Shown piece by piece: positions 41,597-50,476 of a stretch of 64,000 nucleotides of DNA (position 1 is its first letter; the number at the start of each line of letters is the position of its first letter). The notes under the pieces are model-generated. The model was not told the origin of the DNA, made no database searches, and saw only the letters and a program-made list of their open reading frames with translations. A program made the translations under genes and the position numbers. Source of the DNA: RPQJ01 sp963744735 (GTDB lineage Bacteria > Pseudomonadota > Gammaproteobacteria > Steroidobacterales > Steroidobacteraceae); the NCBI GenBank assembly GCA_963744735.1, contig CAVUVH010000002.1, forward strand, positions 313,341 through 377,340, in the 5' to 3' direction.

Positions 41597-42328
41597 TCAG
41601 TTGGTGACCAGCGTGCCGATCTCGGCACCGCTTGCGGCGCGCACCAGCGCGCCGGGGTCGTTCAGGTTGAACACGCGCAGCGGCAGGCGATGGTCGCGGC
41701 ACAGGACGATCGACGTGGCGTCCATGACGTTCAGGCGCTGGTCGAGCACCTGGTCGTAGGTGAGGCGATCGTAGCGCCGCGCGGCCGGGTTCTGCACCGG
41801 GTCGGAATCGTAGATGCCGTCGACCTTGGTGGCCTTCAGCAGCAGGTCGGCCTCGATCTCGATGGCGCGCAGGCTGGCGGCGGTGTCCGTGGTGAAGAAC
41901 GGGTTGCCGGTGCCGGCGGCGAAGATGATGACCCGGCCCTTCTCGAGGTGACGGACGGCGCGGCGCCGGATGTAGTCCTCGCACACCTGGTTGATGCGCA
42001 CGGCCGACATCACGCGCGTGGGCACGTCGATGGATTCGAGCGCATCCTGCAGGGCGAGCGCGTTCATGACGGTCGCCAGCATGCCCATGTGATCGCCCGT
42101 GACCCGGTCCATGCCGGCCCGGGCCAGGCCCGCGCCGCGGAACAGGTTGCCGCCGCCGACGACCAGGCCGATCTCGATGTCGAGTTCGCGCACGCTGCGG
42201 ATCTCGGTGGCCAGGCGACGCAGGAACGCGGGGTCGATCCCGTAGTCCCCCTCGCCCATCAGGGCCTCGCCGGACAGCTTGACCAGGACCCTGCGTTTGC
42301 GCGGTTCGGTGTCTGCGTTCTTCTCCAT
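41597..42328 (-). CDS. pyrH: UMP kinase
   Basis: The gene is intact, 243 residues. This hexameric amino-acid-kinase-fold enzyme phosphorylates UMP to UDP. RRVLVKLSGEALMGEGDYGIDPAFL, IGLVVGGGNLFRGAGLARAGMDRVTGDHMGMLATVMNALAL and IFAAGTGNPFFTTDTAASLRAIEI are diagnostic. A short leader (MEKNADTEP) precedes the conserved core. A perfect TATAAT -10 hexamer lies at 42361-42366 on the minus strand about 33 bases upstream, so the gene probably has its own promoter after the tsf terminator. Confidence 0.97.
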   Translation of the reverse strand: MEKNADTEPRKRRVLVKLSGEALMGEGDYGIDPAFLRRLATEIRSVRELDIEIGLVVGGGNLFRGAGLARAGMDRVTGDHMGMLATVMNALALQDALESIDVPTRVMSAVRINQVCEDYIRRRAVRHLEKGRVIIFAAGTGNPFFTTDTAASLRAIEIEADLLLKATKVDGIYDSDPVQNPAARRYDRLTYDQVLDQRLNVMDATSIVLCRDHRLPLRVFNLNDPGALVRAASGAEIGTLVTN

Positions 42329-42360
42329 CGTTCCTCGCCGGCGACCCGTGTCGAGCCGCC

Positions 42361-42391
42361 ATTATAAGGAACCCCGCTTGCGCGGGGTTCC
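42361..42391 (-). terminator. rpsB-tsf terminator hairpin followed by a pyrH -10 box
   Basis: A perfect 10-bp stem, GGAACCCCGC (42368-42377) with GCGGGGTTCC (42382-42391) and a 4-base loop, lies 33 bases past the tsf stop. On the minus strand it runs directly into TTATAAT. The T stretch is weak for an intrinsic terminator, but the exact TATAAT (42366-42361) is well placed as a -10 for pyrH. The hairpin would occupy the -35 zone, so termination and re-initiation may be coupled here. Confidence 0.6.
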
Positions 42392-42423
42392 GGGGATCGA
42401 AGATCGGGGACCGCAGGCGGGGC

Positions 42424-43314
42424 TCAGGCGCCCCGCACCGCCGCCGCGACTTCCTCGGCGAAGTTTTCCTGCTTCTTCTCGATGCCGGCGCCGACCTCGT
42501 AGCGGACGAAGCGGGCGACCCGGGCGCTGGCCTTCTTCAGGACGTCGCCGACCGACTGCTTGTCGTCCTTGACGAACGGCTGGCCGAGCAGCGTGATTTC
42601 GCCGAGGAACTTGCGGATCTTGCCCTCGACCATCTTGGCGACGATCTCGGCCGGCTTGCCGGCGGCCTTGGGGTCCTGGGCGACCTGGGCGACGAAGATG
42701 TCCTTTTCCCTGGCGACCTGGTCGGCCGGCACGTCGTCGGCCGACAGGTACTGCGGGTTGATCGCCGCGATGTGCATGGCCAGGTCATGGCCGAGCGCCG
42801 CGTCGCCGCCGTGCAGCGCCACGACCACGCCGATGCGCGTGCCGTGCAGGTAGGTGGCCAGCGGCGCGTCGGACTGGATCAGCTCGAAGCGGCGCACGCC
42901 GATGTTCTCGCCGATGCGCGCGATCAGTTCGCGGCGGGCTTCCTCGACCGTCTTGCCCGAGGCCAGCTTGGTGCCGAGCAGCGCCTCGAGGCTGGCCGGC
43001 TGCGCCGCGAGTGCAGCCCTGGCGACGTCGGCGGCAAAGGCCTGGAAGTCCTTCTCGCGCGCGACGAAGTCGGTCTCGGAATTGACCTCGACCAGCGCCG
43101 CCTGCTTGCCGTCGGCCGAGCGTTCGATGACCACCACGCCTTCGGCGGCGATGCGGCCGGCCTTCTTGTCGGCCTTGGCGAGACCCGACTTGCGCATGAT
43201 CTCGGCCGCGGCTTCGAGGTCGCCGTTGGTTTCGACCAGCGCCTTCTTGCACTCCATCATGCCGGCGCCGGTGCGCTCACGCAGCGCCTTCACTGCCTCT
43301 GCGGTGACGGCCAT
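42424..43314 (-). CDS. tsf: Elongation factor Ts
   Basis: The gene is intact, 296 residues. EF-Ts is the guanine nucleotide exchange factor for EF-Tu. AEAVKALRERTGAGMMECKKALVETNGDLEAAAEIMRKSGLAKADKKAGRIAAEG is the N-terminal UBA-like region; VEVNSETDFVAREKDFQAFAADVARAAL is the central core with the EF-Tu-contacting TDFV. GEITLLGQPFVKDDKQSVGDVLKK is the usual C-terminal helix region. The ATG at 43314 lies two bases after the rpsB stop, the normal rpsB-tsf pairing. Confidence 0.97.
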   Translation of the reverse strand: MAVTAEAVKALRERTGAGMMECKKALVETNGDLEAAAEIMRKSGLAKADKKAGRIAAEGVVVIERSADGKQAALVEVNSETDFVAREKDFQAFAADVARAALAAQPASLEALLGTKLASGKTVEEARRELIARIGENIGVRRFELIQSDAPLATYLHGTRIGVVVALHGGDAALGHDLAMHIAAINPQYLSADDVPADQVAREKDIFVAQVAQDPKAAGKPAEIVAKMVEGKIRKFLGEITLLGQPFVKDDKQSVGDVLKKASARVARFVRYEVGAGIEKKQENFAEEVAAAVRGA

Positions 43315-43316
43315 GG

Positions 43317-44340
43317 TCAGGCGCCCTCTGCCGGGGCCGGGGCCGGGGCAGCAGCTTCGACCGCGGCAGCCGCGAGCGGGTGCCGCAGCGGCGGCCGGCT
43401 TCGACTTGCGGGCAGCCTCGCGCCGGGCCATGAACGCCTCGGCGCTCTCTTCCGGATCGGCCTCGACCAGTTCTTCGGCGCGCTGCTCGGCGGCCGCGGA
43501 GTCGTCGGCCGGCTTGCGCTTGGCAGCGCCAGCGGCGGTCTTCTTGCGGGCCGGGGCGGCCCTGCGCGGCGCCGGCTTCGGCGCGCCGCTGCGCGAACGG
43601 GGCTTGCCTTCCTCGTCGAGCTCGACGAACTCGTCCTCGCCGACCGCCATGTCGACGACCGTCGAGCGGCCTTCGATCACGGCATCGGCGATGCCGGCCG
43701 CGTACAGCTGGATGGCGCGCATGGCGTCATCGTTGCCGGGGATCACGTAGCTGATGCCTTCCGGCGAGCAGTTGGTGTCGACCACGGCGACGACCGGGAT
43801 GCCGAGCTTCTGCGCCTCGTGGATCGCGATGTTCTCGTGACCGACGTCGATGACGAACATCACGTCCGGCAGGCCGTCCATGTCCTTGATGCCGCCGAGG
43901 CTGCGATCGAGCTTCTCGCGCTCGCGGCGCACCATCTGCGCCTCGCGCTTGTTGCGCTGGTCGAGCGCACCGCTCGCCTGCAGCTCGTCGATCTCGGCCA
44001 GGCGGCGGATCGACTGGCGGATGGTCTTGAAGTTGGTGAGCATGCCGCCGAGCCAGCGATGGCTGACATAGGGCATGCCGCAGCGCGCCGCTTCCTGCGC
44101 GATCGCTTCGCGCGCGGAGCGCTTGGTGCCCACGAACAGCACCTTGCCGCCGTCGGCGACGACGTTGCGGATGAACTCCGCCGCCTCCAGGTACATCGGC
44201 AGCGAATTTTCGAGGTTGATGATGTGGATTCGGTTGCGTTCGCCGAAGATGAATTGGGACATCTTCGGGTTCCAGAAGCGGGTCTGGTGTCCAAAATGAA
44301 CACCCGCTTCCAGCATCTGTCGCATGGACATGCCGGGCAT
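43317..44340 (-). CDS. rpsB: 30S ribosomal protein uS2 with long C-terminal extension (one frame break)
   Basis: The uS2 core is complete: MRQMLEAGVHFGHQTRFWNPKMSQFIFGERNRIHIINLE, VLFVGTKRSAREAIAQEAARCGMPYVSHRWLGGMLTNFKTI, LPDVMFVIDVGHENIAIHEAQKLGIPVVAVVDTNCSPEGISYVIPGNDDAMRAIQLY. After it comes a tail of about 110 residues rich in Ala, Pro, Lys, Arg and Glu (GKPRSRSGAPKPAPRRAAPARKKTAAG; EELVEADPEESAEAF), so the protein is about 340 residues instead of about 240. One extra C near 43380 breaks the tail frame; removing it gives AAAVEAAAPAPAPAEGA and a stop. Confidence 0.96.
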
Positions 44341-44452
44341 CGAGAAAACTCCTTGCAGGGTTGAACCTCCACACACCCCATGCGGCAACCCAGGATAGTC
44401 TCACGACCTGCCGGGCACCCAGCCACACGTGACGGTGTGTGTGCGGATTTCG

Positions 44453-44500
44453 TTGTCAAAAAAGGCCGCGCTTTATACCATCGCGGCCTCGGTTTTTCAA
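44453..44500. promoter_or_regulatory. Overlapping face-to-face promoters for map (+) and rpsB (-)
   Basis: Plus strand: TTGTCA (44453-44458), 17 bases, TACCAT (44476-44481), aimed at map. Minus strand: TTGAAA (44500-44495), 17 bases, TATAAA (44477-44472), aimed at rpsB. The two -10 boxes overlap by two bases, so the genes cannot be initiated at once from the same molecule. The rpsB transcript would have a leader of about 125 bases, long enough to hold the uS2 autoregulatory leader known in gammaproteobacteria, although I cannot confirm that fold by eye. Confidence 0.7.
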
Positions 44501-44528
44501 ACACTTGCGCGCACAGGACCGGGTCCAG

Positions 44529-45356
44529 ATGCAATATTCCCCCAAGCCCGACCCCGCCGCCGCCCTCCGGGAGGCCGCCGGGCGGGTCCTGATCAAGGGC
44601 CCGGCCGAGCAGGACGCCATGCGCGTGGCGGGCCGCCTGGCGGCCGACGTGCTCGACATGATCGGACCCCACGTCGTCCCGGGCGTCACCACCGACGAAC
44701 TGAACCAGCGTCTGCCACGACTACATCGTGGGCGAGCAGCAGGCGATCCCCGCCCCGCTCGGCTACCGCGGCTTCCCCAAGTCGATCTGCACGTCGGTCA
44801 ACCACGTGGTCTGCCACGGCATCCCGGGCGACAAGAAGCTGAAGCAGGGCGACATCGTCAACGTCGACATCACCGTGATCAAGGACGGCTTCCACGGCGA
44901 CACCAGCCGCATGTTCCACGTCGGCAAGCCGCTGCCGCACGCGCAGCGGCTCTGCGAGCCTGACCTACCAGGCCCTGTGGCTCGGCATCCGCACGGTGCG
45001 GCCCGGCGCGCGGCTCGGCGACATCGGCGCCACGATCCAGAAGTTCGTCGAGGCGAACCATTGCTCGGTGGTGCGCGAGTACTGCGGCCACGGCATCGGC
45101 CGCGGCTTCCACGAGGACCCGCAGGTGCTGCACTACGGCACCGCGGGCACGGGCCTCGAACTCGAGCCCGGCATGACCTTCACCATCGAGCCCATGGTCA
45201 ACGCCGGCACGGCGCGACGTGCGCCTGCTGCCGGACGGCTGGACCGTCATCACGCAGGACCACTCGCTGTCGGCGCAGTGGGAACACACCCTGCTCGTCA
45301 CCGCCACCGGGTTCGAAGTCCTGACGCTGGGCGCCGCCGAGCAGCCCCCGGCGTGA
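44529..45356 (+). CDS. map: Methionine aminopeptidase type I (frame-broken)
   Basis: The enzyme removes N-terminal methionine from new proteins. MRVAGRLAADVLDMIGPHVVPGVTTDELN, PAPLGYRGFPKSICTSVNHVVCHGIPGDKKLKQGDIVNVDITVIKDGFHGDTSRMFHVG (two metal aspartates), EYCGHGIGRGFHEDPQVLHYG (histidine) and GMTFTIEPMVNAG (glutamate) are diagnostic. The last part, read in another frame, is LPDGWTVITQDHSLSAQWEHTLLVTATGFEVLT. Breaks are near 44715, 44955 and 45215. The stop overlaps the glnD GTG start by four bases. It is divergent from rpsB, the usual arrangement. Confidence 0.95.
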
Positions 45357-48078
45357 GCACACCGCTGGCACCGATCGAGGAATACGAGGCGATCCCCGCC
45401 CCGGTCGAGCTGTCGCCCTGGACGTTCCTGGCCACGCTGCCGGCGGCGCTCGAGACCGACGGCGACACCGTCGCGGCGTTCCGCGCGGCACTGGCCGCCG
45501 GCGACGCCAGCCTGAAGGCCCGCTTTGCCGAGGACGAGCCGGTCGAGGGCCTGGTCCGCGACCGCGCGCGGATGGTCGACATCGTGCTGCGCAGCGCCTG
45601 GCGCCTGCACGTCGGCCCGCATGCCGGCGAGGTCAACCTGATCGCGGTCGGCGGCTACGGCCGCGGCGAGCTGCACCCGTGCTCCGACATCGACATGCTG
45701 ATCCTGCTGCCCAAGAGCGAGGTGGTGGAGGCCGAGGCCGGCATCGAGCGCTTCCTGACCTTCCTCTGGGACATCGGCCTCGAGGTCGGGCACTGCGTGC
45801 GCACCATCGACGACTGCCAGCGCGAGAGCGCCGCCGACGTCAGCGTCGTGACCACCTTCATCGAGGCGCGCCTGCTGTCGGGCCCCGACCACCTGTTCCA
45901 GTCGATGCGCCGCGCGCTGGCGCAGGACAAGGTCTGGTCGTCGCAGCGCGTTCTTCGAGGCCAAGGTGGCCGAGCAGCAGGCGCGGCATCACCGCTACCA
46001 CGACACCGGCTACAACCTCGAGCCCAACGTCAAGGCGAGCCCCGGCGGCCTGCGCGACATCCAGACCATCGGCTGGGTGGCCAAGCGGCACTTCGGCGCC
46101 GAGACGCTCGACGAACTGGTCGCCCACGGCTTCCTGACCGCGGCCGAGCTGCGCAAGCTGCGCCAGGCGCAGGCGTTCCTGTGGAAGGTGCGCTTCGCGC
46201 TGCACACGCTCACCGGGCGGCGCGAGGACCGGCTGCTGTTCGACCACCAGATCCGCATCGCGCAAGCAGTTCGGCTACGAGGACGCCACCTACACGCTGG
46301 CGGTCGAGCAGTTCATGCAGCGCTACTACCGCACGGTGATGGACGTCAGCCTGCTGAACGAAATGCTGCTGCAGCTGTTCCGCGAGGCGATCCTGAACGA
46401 GGGCGAGAACGCCATCGTGCCGCTCAACCCGCGGTTCCAGATGCGCAACGACTACCTCGAGGTCACGCACGACGACACCTTCGTGCGCAACCCGTCGGCG
46501 ATGCTCGAGCTGTTCCGCGCTGATGCAGGAAACACCCGGACGTGCGCGGCGTGCGCGCCACGACCATCCGGCTGCTCGGCCGCCACCTGTGGCTGATCGA
46601 CGAGGAGTTCCGGCAGAACCCGCGGCATCACCGGCTGTTCCTCGAGATCCTGCGCGCGCCGGCCGGCGTCACGCACGAACTGCGGCGCATGAACCTCTAC
46701 GGCGTGCTCGGCCGCTACATCCCGGCCTTCGGCCGCATCGTCGGCCGCATGCAGTACGACCTGTTCCATGCCTACACGGTCGACGCGCACACCTGTTCGT
46801 GCTGCGCAACCTGCGCCGGCTCGCCCTGCCCCGCTTCGACCACGAGCTGCCCGAGATGTCGCGCCTGCATCGCAGACGCTGCAGCGGCCGGAGCTCGCGT
46901 ACCTGGCGGCGCTGTTCCACGACATCGCCAAGGGCCGCGGCGGCGACCACTCCGAACTCGGGCTCGGTCGACGCCGAGGCGTTCTGCCTCGAGCAGGGCC
47001 TGTCGCGCTACGACGCGCGCCTCGTCGCCTGGCTGGTGCGCAACCACCTGCTGTTCTCGGTGACGGCGCAGAAGAAGGACATCTCCGACCCGAAGGTGAT
47101 CCAGGAGTTCGCGCGCATGGTCGGCGACCAGACGCACCTCGATTACCTGTACCTGCTGACCGTCGCCGACGTCCGCGGCACCAATCCGAAGCTGTGGAAC
47201 TCCTGGAAGGCCTCGCTGTTCCACGATTTCTACGAGCGCGTGCGCGCGCGCGCTGCGCCGCGGCATCGAGATCGCCGGTCGACCACGAGGAACTGATCGC
47301 CGAGACCAAGGCGGCCGCGCTCGAGCTGCTGGCGCGCGAGCAGGTCGCGCCCGAGCGCGCCGCGTCGATCTGGGCGCGCCTGAACGACATCTATTTCCTG
47401 CGCTACTCGGCCGCGGAAGTCGCCTGGCACACGCGCCTGCTGGCCGACACCGAGCCCGAGGACGTCTCGCTGCTGGTGGCCGTGCGCACGGCGGTCGAGC
47501 GCGGCGGCAACGCCGTGCTGACCTGCGGGCCGCACCGGCAGGAGAACTTCGCCCGCACCACCGCGCTGCTCGACCAGATGGGACTCAACATCGTCGATGC
47601 GCGCATCACGCCGCTCGACGGCGGGCTCGGCCTCGACACCTACCTGGTGCTCGAGGACACGGGACAGCCGATCGCGGACCGGCAGCGCGCGCAGCAGATC
47701 GAGCAGCAGCTGCGCCGCGTGCTGCAGAGCCCCGAGGCGGAGCCGCCCGTGGTGACGCGCCGCGCGCCGCGCCAGGTGCGCATGTTCTCGACGCCCACGC
47801 AGATCACGTTCACCGAGGACCCGCTGCAGAACCGCACGGTGCTCGAGATCATCGCGGGCGACCGGCCGGGCCTGCTGTCGGAAATCGGCAAGGTGTTCCT
47901 GGCCGAGCAGATCGACGTCAACACCGCCAAGATCATGACCATCGGCGAGCGCGCCGAGGACGTGTTCTACATCACCAACGCCAGCGGCGGCGCGCTGACG
48001 GAAGACGCCCGCGAGCGGCTGCGCGAGCGGATCGGCCAGGCGCTCGACCGGCGCGAGCCGGCCACGCGGCTGGCGTGA
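45353..48078 (+). CDS. glnD: Bifunctional PII uridylyltransferase/uridylyl-removing enzyme GlnD (frame-broken)
   Basis: GlnD senses glutamine and uridylylates or deuridylylates PII. The nucleotidyltransferase active site is LIAVGGYGRGELHPCSDIDMLILLP; GHCVRTIDDC and NLEPNVKASPGGLRDIQTIGWVAKRHFG follow; the HD phosphohydrolase domain includes AALFHDIAKGRGGDHSELG; two ACT domains close the protein (GLNIVDARITPLDGGLGLDTYLVLED and LEIIAGDRPGLLSEIGKVFLAEQIDVNTAKIMTIGERAEDVFYIT). The start is GTG at 45353, coupled to map. About 905 residues. At least seven frame breaks fall between 45945 and 47280; the last 270 residues are clean. Confidence 0.95.
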
Positions 48079-48115
48079 GCGATGCGGCGGCGAGGCCTGT
48101 CACCGGCTCCGGCGC

Positions 48116-49326
48116 ATGAACCCGCGGCTCGACCGGCTGCAGCCCTACCCGTTCGAGCGGCTGCGGACGCTGCTGGCGGGCGCCGAGCCGCCGGCCGGGC
48201 TGCGCACATCCCGCTGTCGATCGGCGAGCCCAGGCACGCGCCGCCGGCCTTCATCGGCGCGGCACTCGTCGGCGCGCTGGCCGCGAGCCTGGGCAGCTAT
48301 CCCGTGGCACTGGGCCTGCCCGAACTGCGGCAGGCGATCGCGCGCTGGCTCGAGCGCCGCTTCGCGCTCGCCGCCGGCGCCGTGGATCACGAGCGCATGG
48401 TGCTGCCGGTCAACGGCACGCGCGAGGCGCTGTTCGCGTTCGTGCAGGCAGTCGTCGACACGACGGCCCGCGGCGCGCCGCCGTGCGTGCTGATGCCGAA
48501 TCCGTTCTATCAGATCTACGAGGGCGCAGCGCTGCTCGCCGGGGCCGAGCCGGTCTACCTGGACTGCGTGCCCGGCAATGGCTACCTGCCGGACCTCGAC
48601 GCCGTGGACGCCGCCACCTGGGATCGCTGCCAGCTGCTGTTCCTCTGCAGCCCCGGCAATCCGACCGGCGCGGTGCTGCCCGAGCCGTACCTGCGGCATG
48701 CGCTCGAGCTCGCCGCGCGGCACGACTTCGTCATCGCGTCGGACGAGTGCTATTCGGAGCTGTACTTCGACGAGGCCGCGCCGCCGCCCGGCCTGCTGCA
48801 GGCCGCCTGGAACGCGGGCAACCGCGGCTTCGAGCGCTGCATCGTGTTCCACAGCCTGTCGAAGCGCTCGAGCGTGCCGGGCCTGCGCTCGGGCTTCGTC
48901 GCGGGCGACGCCGCCGTGCTGGCCCGCTTCCGCCTGTACCGCACCTATCACGGCTGCGCCGTGCCGCTGCACACGCAGCTCGCCAGCATGCCGGCCTGGA
49001 ACGACGAGGCCCACGTGATCGAGAACCGCGCCTGTACCGCGAGAAGTTCGCGCGCGTGACGCCGGTCATCGCGACGGCCCTGCAGGACGACGCCACGATC
49101 CCGGCCGGGGGCTTCTACCTGTGGCCGCGCGTCCGGGACGATGAAGCCTTTGCGCGCGGACTGTTCGAGCAGCAGCACGTCACCGTGCTGCCGGGCCGTT
49201 ACCTGGCGCGCGACACGGCCGGCGGAAATCCGGGAGCTGGGCCGGGTGCGCATCTCGCTGGTGGCCAGCGTCGACGACTGCGTCGAGGCGGCGCGGCGAC
49301 GCGGCGCCGCGGATTGCGACGAATGA
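48116..49326 (+). CDS. dapC: Succinyldiaminopimelate aminotransferase DapC (frame-broken)
   Basis: This is a PLP aminotransferase of the lysine/meso-diaminopimelate pathway. MNPRLDRLQPYPFERLRTLLAG is the typical DapC beginning; then PLSIGEPRHAPPAFI, SYPVALGLPELRQAIARWLERRF, VLPVNGTREALFAFVQAV, LFLCSPGNPTGAVL, IASDECYSELYFDE and FHSLSKRSSVPGLRSGFVAGD, in which the lysine of SKRS binds PLP. The end, in other frames, is IPAGGFYLWPRV and LGRVRISLVASVDDCVEAARR. Breaks are near 48200, 49030 and 49215. The glnD-dapC-dapD-dapE grouping is common, but dapD and dapE are displaced here. Confidence 0.93.
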
Positions 49327-49337
49327 CGCCGCCCGGC

Positions 49338-49586
49338 TCAGGGGATGTCGAACTGCGCCTTGAAGCGCTCGATCTCGGCCCAGACCCCGGGTTCGACGGT
49401 AGCCGGGTTGACGCGCGCAAATACGCGGGTCAGCACGTCGCGCTCCTGCTGTCGACGGTGCCGTCCTGCAGCGCGAGGCGCTCGATCATCTGCAGTTCGT
49501 CGCGGTCGATCAGCCCGTCGTTGGCAAACACATGCAGGAACGAGTACTGCATGATCGCGTTCCAGCTGCTGCCATTGGTTTGCCAT
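49338..49586 (-). CDS. Small EF-hand/TerB-like protein under a putative Pho box (frame-broken)
   Basis: The start MANQWQQL leads, after a shift, to NAIMQYSFLHVFANDGLIDRDELQMIERLALQDGTVD and then, in the first frame again, QERDVLTRVFARVNPATVEPGVWAEIERFKAQFDIP, about 83 residues. The NDGxIDxxEL...DGxVDxxE spacing resembles paired EF-hand-like or TerB-like helical loops. I do not know a function for this family. Two single-base breaks occur in the readable span. An array of three PhoB-type half sites lies 95 bases upstream in the right orientation (49681-49709), pointing to phosphate control. It is convergent with dapC. Confidence 0.65.
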   Translation of the reverse strand: MANQWQQLERDHAVLVPACVCQRRADRPRRTADDRAPRAAGRHRRQQERDVLTRVFARVNPATVEPGVWAEIERFKAQFDIP

Positions 49587-49680
49587 CGTGTCCCGGTCTC
49601 TCCGTCAGGTTGATTTGCGCCCGCCCGCCAGCCGCTGGCCTGGTCGCGGAACGCAAAGCCTGGAAATGTGCCTCGAGACT

Positions 49681-49709
49681 ATGACGCGAAGGTGACGGTT
49701 TTGTGACAA
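49681..49709 (-). promoter_or_regulatory. Putative Pho box for the small EF-hand/TerB-like gene
   Basis: Minus strand half sites are TTGTCAC (49709-49703), CCGTCAC (49698-49692) and GCGTCAT (49687-49681), each separated by 4 bases, giving the 11-bp period of PhoB sites (consensus CTGTCAT repeated). Orientation and the distance of about 95 bases fit the gene at 49338-49586. Nothing else coding lies between 49587 and 49918 except this site and the divergent Pho box at 49812. Confidence 0.65.
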
Positions 49710-49811
49710 GCCAGCGGCCTGGCCATGCCCCGGCCTCGCCTGGCGTACCAGCAAGGCCTGGACCCGCTGGCTCCTCACTTCGCACATTCGGTTAGTGACA
49801 TAAGTGACTGT

Positions 49812-49829
49812 CTGTCATGAAATTTTCAT
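49812..49829 (+). promoter_or_regulatory. Putative Pho box for the PAP2 phosphatase gene
   Basis: CTGTCAT (49812-49818), four bases, then TTTTCAT (49823-49829), followed at the next 11-bp step by a weak GTGCCAT. The first half site is a perfect match to the PhoB consensus. The site is 89 bases before the ATG at 49919. It contains an ATG at 49817 that opens the same frame, which is therefore unlikely to be the true start. Confidence 0.65.
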
Positions 49830-49918
49830 GGCAGTGCCATCGTCCTGTAGCCGCACTTCGGCAGATTGCCCGGTCGCAGGTCGGCGCACCGCAAGCCGCG
49901 CCGATCAGGAGGTGCGAC

Positions 49919-50461
49919 ATGGCATCCCTCGAGCGGACGAGTCCATGGCAGCGTTTCGACGCCGCCGAGCAGGCCTGGTGCCTGCGCCTGAACCGCACCA
50001 GCCGGCACGCTGCGGTGCGGCGGTTCTTCGCCACCGTCAGCCGGCTGGGCGACGGTGTCTTCTGGTACCTGCTGATCCTGGCCTTTGCGATCAGCGGACC
50101 GCAAGGCGCGGACGTGGCCGCCCAGATGGCGGTCTGCGGCCTGGCCGGCATCGTGCTTTATCGGCAGCTCAAGCACCGGCTGGTGCGCGAACGGCCGTTC
50201 ATCTCGCACGCCGCCATCCAGCTGGGTGCCGCCCCGCTCGACCGCTACAGCTTTCCTTCCGGGCACACGCTGCATGCGGTCAGCTTCACGGTGGTCGCGA
50301 CCACGCACGTGCCGGAACTGGCGCCGATCCTGCTGCCGTTCATGCTGCTGGTGGCCGCCTCGCGCGTCGTGCTCGGCCTGCACTACCCCAGCGACGTGCT
50401 GGCGGGCGCGGCGCTGGGCCTGGCGCTCGCCCAGGCCACGCTGGTGACGTGGCCTGGCTGA
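49919..50461 (+). CDS. PAP2-family membrane phosphatase
   Basis: The gene is intact, 180 residues. The three acid phosphatase/PAP2 motifs are complete: KHRLVRERP (KX6RP), FPSGH (PSGH) and SRVVLGLHYPSD (SRX5HX3D). Several hydrophobic helices (FWYLLILAFAISG; MAVCGLAGIVLY; ILLPFMLLVAASRVVLG; VLAGAALGLALAQA) place it in the inner membrane with the active site outward. AGGAGGTG just before 49919 fixes the start at MASLERTSPW over an ATG 102 bases earlier. Substrates in the family include phosphatidate, undecaprenyl pyrophosphate and phosphatidylglycerol phosphate. Its Pho box and the neighbouring plcP-agt suggest phospholipid or phosphate recovery. Confidence 0.9.
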   Translation: MASLERTSPWQRFDAAEQAWCLRLNRTSRHAAVRRFFATVSRLGDGVFWYLLILAFAISGPQGADVAAQMAVCGLAGIVLYRQLKHRLVRERPFISHAAIQLGAAPLDRYSFPSGHTLHAVSFTVVATTHVPELAPILLPFMLLVAASRVVLGLHYPSDVLAGAALGLALAQATLVTWPG

Positions 50462-50476
50462 CCGCCGCGGCCCGGC

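Noticed and set aside
42424..44388. A natural RpsB-EF-Ts fusion protein of 654 residues
   Set aside because: The shared frame exists only because one extra C near 43380 hides the rpsB stop; removing it restores a normal stop at 43317 and a separate tsf ATG.
44464..44488. GGCCGCG/CGCGGCC hairpin followed by T on either strand, as an intrinsic terminator
   Set aside because: It lies between divergent genes, so no gene ends there, and the same bases form two near-consensus promoters; a leader or incidental role is more likely.
49817..49918. N-terminal extension of the PAP2 protein from ATG 49817
   Set aside because: That ATG is inside the Pho box, the added residues are not conserved-looking, and a strong AGGAGGTG precedes the ATG at 49919.
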